Source of the DNA: Torulaspora globosa | Taxonomy: Eukaryota > Ascomycota > Saccharomycetes > Saccharomycetales > Saccharomycetaceae | Direction of reading: 5' to 3' | Assembly (NCBI RefSeq): GCF_014133895.1 | Contig: NC_050731.1 | Span: 248,001 to 312,000 of the forward strand | Length of the DNA stretch: 64,000 nt | Shown: in pieces, positions 59,329-64,000 of the stretch | Position numbering within the stretch: position 1 is the stretch's first letter | Layout: the number at the start of each line of letters is the position of its first letter | The notes under the pieces: generated by a model | Database searches by the model: none | What the model saw: the letters and a program-made list of their open reading frames with translations, nothing else | What the model was told of the DNA's origin: nothing | Position numbers and translations under genes: made by a program

Positions 59329-60240
59329 ATGACGAGCATGGATGCTGAAGAAGAATACGATGAGCTAGACGATCTGCTTGACGAGGACCCCAGTAAACTG
59401 GAAGCCGATTCAACGCCAGAAGGGTCGTCAGCGGACGCTGGGAAGCAGGCAAATGCAGTTGAAGAACTGGATGATCCCGAGGTGAAAGAGATGATGGACG
59501 ATTTGCAGAAGGAGTTCTCGAATCTGATGAAGGACGGTGGTATGAAGGAGCAAGAGAAAGCCGAACAGGCTGCAAACTTCCAGAAGATCCTCGGAATGCT
59601 GGGAGACGCTAGCAAGACGACTGCCAAGTCTGATGGCGGCTCTAAAGAGCCGCAAGGCTTCAAAAATGTTGTTTCCAAGACGCTGGAGAGGCTGAAAGAG
59701 AACGGCAGTAAAGTGGATTCCAACCTGGCCAAGGAAGAGAAACAAAAGAACACGGACGACGTACTGTCGCAGCTCCTCGATCAACTTGTGGAGTCCGGCA
59801 ACGTCGGCGGCGGCCAGGACGGCGAGGAGGGTGTAGACAACGCCATCCTGCAGATCCTCAACCAGATGTCTTCGAAGGAAGTTCTCTACCAGCCGATGAA
59901 GGAGATGCACGCAGAGTTCATCCAGTGGCTGCAGGACCACTCCGAAGACGAGGAGCATAGCGAGAAGATCGACACATACAAGAAGCAATACCATCTCGTC
60001 GGCCAAATCATTGCAGTGTTCGAGGGCGACTCTTACACGAACGAAGCCAACAGAGAGGAGATAACTGATCTCCTGGACCAGCTGGAGCAGCTCGGCGACT
60101 CCCCGGTCAGCAAGGGCTTCAACAACGCGAATGGAGGCAACGAACTGGATGACCTCGCCAAGATGTTGGAGATCGACGGAGACGACAAAAACCTCGGAAA
60201 TCTCGACAAGGAATTACAGGACACTTGCAAACAGCAATAG
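59329..60240 (+). CDS. PEX19: Peroxisomal membrane protein receptor Pex19
   Basis: This cytosolic chaperone and import receptor brings membrane proteins to the peroxisome with Pex3. The 303-residue acidic protein starts with the Pex3-binding segment EYDELDDLLDEDPSKL. A helical region VEELDDPEVKEMMDDLQKEFSNLMK follows and the cargo-binding C-terminal domain has SSKEVLYQPMKEMHAEF and QLEQLGDSP. It ends CKQQ, the farnesylation box, as in S. cerevisiae. The coding sequence uses GC-ending codons more than its neighbours do. It keeps YDL065C order after UBC9. Confidence 0.97.
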   Translation: MTSMDAEEEYDELDDLLDEDPSKLEADSTPEGSSADAGKQANAVEELDDPEVKEMMDDLQKEFSNLMKDGGMKEQEKAEQAANFQKILGMLGDASKTTAKSDGGSKEPQGFKNVVSKTLERLKENGSKVDSNLAKEEKQKNTDDVLSQLLDQLVESGNVGGGQDGEEGVDNAILQILNQMSSKEVLYQPMKEMHAEFIQWLQDHSEDEEHSEKIDTYKKQYHLVGQIIAVFEGDSYTNEANREEITDLLDQLEQLGDSPVSKGFNNANGGNELDDLAKMLEIDGDDKNLGNLDKELQDTCKQQ

Positions 60241-60350
60241 CTGATAAAGCACACTTTCCCAAGCTCTTATAGGCAGCCAAGGCGAATCCCAAAGCCCTTC
60301 AGGGCTTCTTATAGTCGTTATTTAATGTTACCAGTTGTACTTTAGAGGGG

Positions 60351-60357
60351 TTACCCG
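60351..60357 (+). promoter_or_regulatory. Reb1-type site upstream of CCW14
   Basis: TTACCCG at 60351-60357 matches the Reb1 core, 129 bases upstream of the CCW14 ATG. Confidence 0.45.
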
Positions 60358-60485
60358 GGCTTCCAGCCAGTGTTTTATTTTAAGCTATCTCGAGGATTGA
60401 AATCGACATACCTCAGATCTGACAGTTTCTTCACAGTTAGATCTCCAACTGCCAGTGTTTTACTGTCTTCACTCGTTAATTAGTT

Positions 60486-61172
60486 ATGCGTACTACTGCT
60501 GTTGCCTCTGCTGTTGCATCTTTGGCTCTTTTCTCCAGAGCTGTTTTGGCTACACCTCCGGCTTGTTTGTTGGCCTGTGTTGCTGAGGTCAACAAGGACT
60601 CTAGTTGTGATTCTTTGAACCAGGTGGTTTGTAACGGCGAGAAAAATGGTGGTGCAGTGGAAAGCTGTTTGAACTCCAAGTGTCCTGGCAATGATGCCAG
60701 CACCGCCGTGGATGCTTTCAAGCAAGCTGTGTCTGCGCAAGGAGCTAGCGTCGGAGGTTCCAGCTCTTCCTCCAGCACCGCTTCGAGCTCCAGCACTTCT
60801 GCCAGCAGCAGCTCTTCGAGTTCGAGCGCTGTGAGTTCCACGAGCTCCGGCAGCTCAAGTGTTAGCTCGGCTGCTTCTAGCTCTTCTGCTACTTCTGCGA
60901 TTTCTTCGTCAGCTTCTTCCAGCAGTGCTGCTCCAAGCTCTAGTGCTGCTCCAAGCTCTAGTGCTGCTCCAAGCTCCACTGCTGCTCCAAGCTCTAGTGC
61001 TGCTCCAAGCTCCACTGCTGCTCCAAGCTCTACTGCCGCTCCAAGCTCCACTGTCTCCTCTATCTACAGCAGTTCCAAGACATCATCTGCCACTATCTTT
61101 GAAGGTGCTGCTGACATGTTGCAAGTCGGTGGCACTGCGTTTGTCGCTGCAGCTGCCGCTTTGTTGCTATAA
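60486..61172 (+). CDS. CCW14: GPI-anchored CFEM cell-wall glycoprotein Ccw14
   Basis: This is a covalently linked inner-layer cell-wall mannoprotein. The 228-residue protein starts with a signal peptide of about 22 residues (MRTTAVASAVASLALFSRAV). A CFEM-type Cys-rich domain follows at about 24-70, with Cys27, 31, 41, 49, 61 and 66. A Ser/Ala-rich, probably heavily O-mannosylated stalk follows. The hydrophobic C-terminus GGTAFVAAAAALLL fits GPI-anchor addition. The stalk contains seven tandem AAPSSS/T units. It is located between PEX19 and ART10, in YLR390W-A order. Confidence 0.92.
   Translation: MRTTAVASAVASLALFSRAVLATPPACLLACVAEVNKDSSCDSLNQVVCNGEKNGGAVESCLNSKCPGNDASTAVDAFKQAVSAQGASVGGSSSSSSTASSSSTSASSSSSSSSAVSSTSSGSSSVSSAASSSSATSAISSSASSSSAAPSSSAAPSSSAAPSSTAAPSSSAAPSSTAAPSSTAAPSSTVSSIYSSSKTSSATIFEGAADMLQVGGTAFVAAAAALLL
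60927..61052 (+). repeat. Seven-copy 18-bp coding minisatellite in CCW14
   Basis: The unit GCTGCTCCAAGCTCTAGT, encoding AAPSSS or AAPSST, is repeated seven times head to tail without gaps. Changes among units are confined to single bases that mostly keep the Ala-Ala-Pro-Ser-Ser pattern. Confidence 0.9.
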
Positions 61173-61296
61173 GAAGTTCGATTTATCTTTTCCACCAAAA
61201 CATATACCCCGGATGCAAAAATTAGTTCATATTTTCCCTGACCCATTATATATTTGCAATGATATATAAATTGAGTTGAAGGCAATTCACGTTTGT

Positions 61297-62760
61297 TTAG
61301 CCCGCTATTTCAGCTGCTTCTGAGTAGACAGGCGGTTCAATGTACTTGGGCAAAATGTCATTCCGAAGATTGTCCCTAGTTTGAACAAATATCTGCATTG
61401 GCCTTATGATAACTTCTGTTTGTCTACTCGTTCCATTGATATCCCAGTCAATCAAAAGCTGAAAGTTGAATACCCTTTTGATGGTACACGTTTTGAAACT
61501 ATATAGTCGATTGCCCCGATGTCTGTAGTCTTCTTCATTAAACTTCAGTCGTTTCAGCATTGGATGATTTCTCAATTTGATTTCACACTCAAGTTGCCCC
61601 TCTTTCGAACCGTTCTTGTCAGCCGTTACCTTGGCGTTTTCAAAATCCAGCAGAGATGGAGATGTCTTCGATAAGTTATCAACGCTGGCCAACCTCAACG
61701 ATGAAAAGTTCTCGTTTGCCACTCCTTGTGACAGATACGTAGCTATCTCCAATAAGTTTAGCTGAATTTTTGTTGGTACAATCGTCCACTTCCTCAGTTC
61801 GGCAATATCCCCTCTTGCCACAAGGTAAACTCTGTCAAACTTTCTGCTACCAGCGCAGAATAACTCGTCGTTCCTATAAGTTTCTCTCAGACCCCTGCTT
61901 CTCACTTCTACCCACACTGAGCTCCTGTGATCGGGCAATCCTATCCAAAATGACGATTTGTAGATTCTTGTTTGGTCATTGCCGCTCACTGAACCCGTCA
62001 TGGTATCGTTGTCCCATCGCAGTGGACTCATATTGAAGTCTCCGGACATCTCTTCTCGCAGAACTTCCTGAGTACTGGGCTGCCGACGGTTTGTGGGCTC
62101 CTCTTTTTCATCTGCCTCTTCGTAAGCCAGATCCCGGGCATCAGGTATAAATTCAATAAGCTGTATCTCTCTCACCAGCTTATTGAAGGGCTTGTACCAC
62201 GAGTTTGCTTTCCCAAGCTCCATTTGAACTTGCACCATGTACAGCACTTTGCCGTAGGAGTAGAAATATAGATCCAAGTTGTCTATCTTGGTCTGGTCTC
62301 TCCACAAATTGTTGTAACTGGGCGGCATTCGGGTCTCATCGGGTCTGCTGAAGCATACCAGGCCCTTGGTGTGATTCGCCAGGCATTTTGGTTGCCTCGG
62401 AATCTTAGCAAATGCAAACTCATACTCGTAGTGGCCGGGCTTCATTTTGAATGGTTTCGAGGATCCCTCAATAGCATCCCAGACATTATTCGGGGGAAAC
62501 ACCCTCTCTGTGTAGCTGAATAACGTATGGTAGGACCTATTATCCTGTACCGGCATCATCATTCCGTGCTGCCCGTAGCAGTTTATCGGATCCACTTTAG
62601 TCAACGTTTCTGTAAATCCTTTGAGTATTACATTGATTGTCTTGATAGACAGAGCTTTCTTTAGTTGAATCTTCACCGACCCACATATGCGATCGTTCGT
62701 GCTGTAAAAGTCATTATTCAGTGGGGGCTTCAAGTCTATCTTTACCTCAGGAGGAGCCAT
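61297..62760 (-). CDS. ART10: Arrestin-related trafficking adaptor Art10
   Basis: This arrestin-fold adaptor recruits the ubiquitin ligase Rsp5 to membrane cargo for endocytosis. The 487-residue protein (518 in S. cerevisiae) has the arrestin N-domain in the first 200 residues (SVKIQLKKALSIKTINVILKGFTETLTKVD). A conserved FPPNNVWDAIEGSSKPFKMKPGHYEYEF and an arrestin C-domain at about 265-460 follow. PPVY near the C-terminus and PPSY in the N-domain are PPxY motifs that Rsp5 WW domains bind. ATG 62760 (MAPPEVKIDL) is used since the longer frame starts with GTG. Cargo is unknown. It fits YLR392C. Confidence 0.93.
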   Translation of the reverse strand: MAPPEVKIDLKPPLNNDFYSTNDRICGSVKIQLKKALSIKTINVILKGFTETLTKVDPINCYGQHGMMMPVQDNRSYHTLFSYTERVFPPNNVWDAIEGSSKPFKMKPGHYEYEFAFAKIPRQPKCLANHTKGLVCFSRPDETRMPPSYNNLWRDQTKIDNLDLYFYSYGKVLYMVQVQMELGKANSWYKPFNKLVREIQLIEFIPDARDLAYEEADEKEEPTNRRQPSTQEVLREEMSGDFNMSPLRWDNDTMTGSVSGNDQTRIYKSSFWIGLPDHRSSVWVEVRSRGLRETYRNDELFCAGSRKFDRVYLVARGDIAELRKWTIVPTKIQLNLLEIATYLSQGVANENFSSLRLASVDNLSKTSPSLLDFENAKVTADKNGSKEGQLECEIKLRNHPMLKRLKFNEEDYRHRGNRLYSFKTCTIKRVFNFQLLIDWDINGTSRQTEVIIRPMQIFVQTRDNLRNDILPKYIEPPVYSEAAEIAG

Positions 62761-62947
62761 ACCCAGCACTTAAGCAACGATATCTCAAACAACCAGTCCA
62801 AACAATGATCAAAGACGCTCGACCGGGCAAATATGTTCCTTCACTCTAATAAGGTTGAACGCTCAAGGGACATCTCGGATTTTTTACCTATTAAGCTTAG
62901 ACCAGCTAACTAAGAAGCAAGCAAAAAAGCACCAGTGGAGCTCATCA

Positions 62948-63820
62948 ATGGCATTTGGGATTACGCCGGGCACCAAGCGGCTCATATCGACCACTCCAGC
63001 AAGCCTCTTTGTGAACAAGTTCTTCAAAAATGTGGTTGACGCCGCCCCAAAGGAACACATCGTCAGGGAACTGGTGAGACCAATTGGTATGCAGACTCCA
63101 CCGACATCACAGACTGTGTACTCTAAGGGAAACTCTTTCAGAGAAATGTTTGATCGTGACAAGACCGAGAAGAGAAGTCAGGAGCTTGGCGTAGAGTTCA
63201 GCAAGTCTGGGATGTACGAGCTTCATGCGTTCCAAAAACATGGAGGCAAGATGTTTATATCGCCAAAATCGTACTGGAGGGCTGATAGAGCATTGTACTT
63301 CCCCCACCTGAAAGGTACCTCGTTGTCCGGGCTCACAAAAGACCTGGAGGAGACTCTGAAGGGGAAGACGAGTGTCGTCAGGCTTTTCACCAACAAGGTC
63401 GGCGACGACTTGTCGAAACAGTACTTTCAAAACAGGGAGCTGGACCTCGACTATCTTGGGAAAGACCTCGAGAAGCTCGCAACTTCCAATACCCAAATTG
63501 TGGAGGTCAGTTTCCTGGAGAACGCAGTCAAGTCGATCATAGCCAAATTATCTGCCTACAAATTGCGCTCCCTGATACCGCCATTGAGACACGCCAACTA
63601 CTTCCAGTGTGACAGAGACCAGCTGCCATTTACTGTGAGAGAGTCCCTAGAGATCAATAACATCTATACCGGCTACGTGATTGTCGTCGATCCCGATTTG
63701 AAGATCAGATGGATGGCGTGCGGCGCTGCCTCCGAGGATGAGTTCAAACTGCTATGGAAGTGTGTGAGAGGTGTCCGCAAGGAATTTGCACCGCCATCCC
63801 AGGCCTCTGAAGCCTTATAG
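62948..63820 (+). CDS. ATP10: Mitochondrial ATP synthase assembly factor Atp10
   Basis: This inner-membrane protein chaperones Atp6 into the Fo sector of the mitochondrial ATP synthase. The 290-residue protein (279 in S. cerevisiae) starts MAFGITPGTKRLISTTPASLF, a presequence with basic residues and Ser/Thr. The conserved region includes HFPHLKGTSL-like ALYFPHLKGTSLSG and the C-terminal INNIYTGYVIVVDPDLKIRWMACGAASEDE. The longer open frame starts at TTG, so ATG 62948 is used; an N-terminal extension from an upstream exon cannot be excluded but no splice signals are seen. It keeps YLR393W order next to ART10. Confidence 0.9.
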   Translation: MAFGITPGTKRLISTTPASLFVNKFFKNVVDAAPKEHIVRELVRPIGMQTPPTSQTVYSKGNSFREMFDRDKTEKRSQELGVEFSKSGMYELHAFQKHGGKMFISPKSYWRADRALYFPHLKGTSLSGLTKDLEETLKGKTSVVRLFTNKVGDDLSKQYFQNRELDLDYLGKDLEKLATSNTQIVEVSFLENAVKSIIAKLSAYKLRSLIPPLRHANYFQCDRDQLPFTVRESLEINNIYTGYVIVVDPDLKIRWMACGAASEDEFKLLWKCVRGVRKEFAPPSQASEAL

Positions 63821-63954
63821 AAACCTGTACATAGATATGACAGTATTCTGGCTTGGTTCAAGCATTATCACGGGACACGTTGTTACTATATGCTAGTCAA
63901 GTTAGCTCATGATGGTACCCATTAAGCAGAGCTACTACTATAAGAGGCGATAAA

Positions 63955-64000
63955 ATGCTGGCACGATTCTACTCATCAACGCCAATCAGGCCTAAGTCTC
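63955..64000 (+). CDS. Start of an unidentified gene, possible mitochondrial presequence
   Basis: From ATG 63955 the frame stays open to the window edge and encodes MLARFYSSTPIRPKS. Arg/Ser-rich composition without acidic residues fits a mitochondrial targeting sequence. IDP1 (YDL066W) would be expected next on the chromosome IV side, but on the minus strand, so that identity is not supported. Only 15 codons are visible. Confidence 0.3.
   Translation, partial: MLARFYSSTPIRPKS

Noticed and set aside
60476..61051. Long minus-strand frame with ELGAAVELGAAL-type repeats opposite CCW14
   Set aside because: It is the complement of the CCW14 Ser/Ala repeat; the + strand product has a signal peptide, Cys-rich domain and GPI signal.
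63955..64000. Identity of the last partial gene as IDP1
   Set aside because: IDP1 should lie on the minus strand if synteny holds, and 15 codons do not allow an identification.

Overview
The window is nuclear DNA from a budding yeast of the Saccharomycetaceae that appears to descend from a lineage without the whole-genome duplication (a Lachancea, Torulaspora, Zygosaccharomyces or Kluyveromyces type; the genus cannot be fixed from the sequence alone). CTG falls at conserved leucines, so the standard code is used. The genes form one interleaved list of the S. cerevisiae chromosome XII block ROM2 to ATP10 (YLR371W-YLR393W) and the chromosome IV block STP4 to PEX19 (YDL048C-YDL065C). Relative order and strand are kept almost everywhere, which is double conserved synteny. 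SEC61 is the exception in orientation, ERG25 is out of its S. cerevisiae position, and FAD2 is a gene S. cerevisiae has lost.

Layout: 0-13.9 kb is a GC-rich stretch with ROM2 (cut by the window edge), ELO3, an STP3/STP4 zinc-finger gene, the delta-12 desaturase FAD2, KNH1, LHP1, PSY3, SLC1, FBP1, PBP4 and MCH1. 14-24 kb holds SEC61, ERG25, PSA1, MBP1 and a fused alpha/beta hydrolase-tyrosine phosphatase gene. 24-52 kb holds CSR1, CTF3, NAM2, SMC6, USO1, RAD59, IKI3, SWC7, VAC14, REH1, TSR1 and RPS29. 52-64 kb holds STE23, ECM19, SYO1, UBC9, PEX19, CCW14, ART10 and ATP10, and at the right edge the first codons of a further gene.

The window is a mix of housekeeping genes: lipid and sterol synthesis (ELO3, FAD2, SLC1, ERG25), ribosome production (TSR1, SYO1, REH1, RPS29), genome maintenance (PSY3, SMC6, RAD59, CTF3), secretion and cell wall (SEC61, USO1, PSA1, KNH1, CCW14). 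No tRNA, transposon, LTR or CRISPR array was seen.

The observations most worth a second look are three spliceosomal introns read directly from the sequence: inside PSY3, immediately after the fourth base of the VAC14 coding sequence, and in the RPS29 5' UTR. The next is the YDL057W-type hydrolase, which carries an intact C-terminal tyrosine-phosphatase domain. Others are two small interrupted reading frames in large intergenic spaces, an FBP1 N-terminus without the protein kinase A site, paired sterol-response-like elements at ERG25, and a sharp base-composition change inside the window. Gene names rest on remembered similarity to S. cerevisiae proteins and on gene order; no database search was run.
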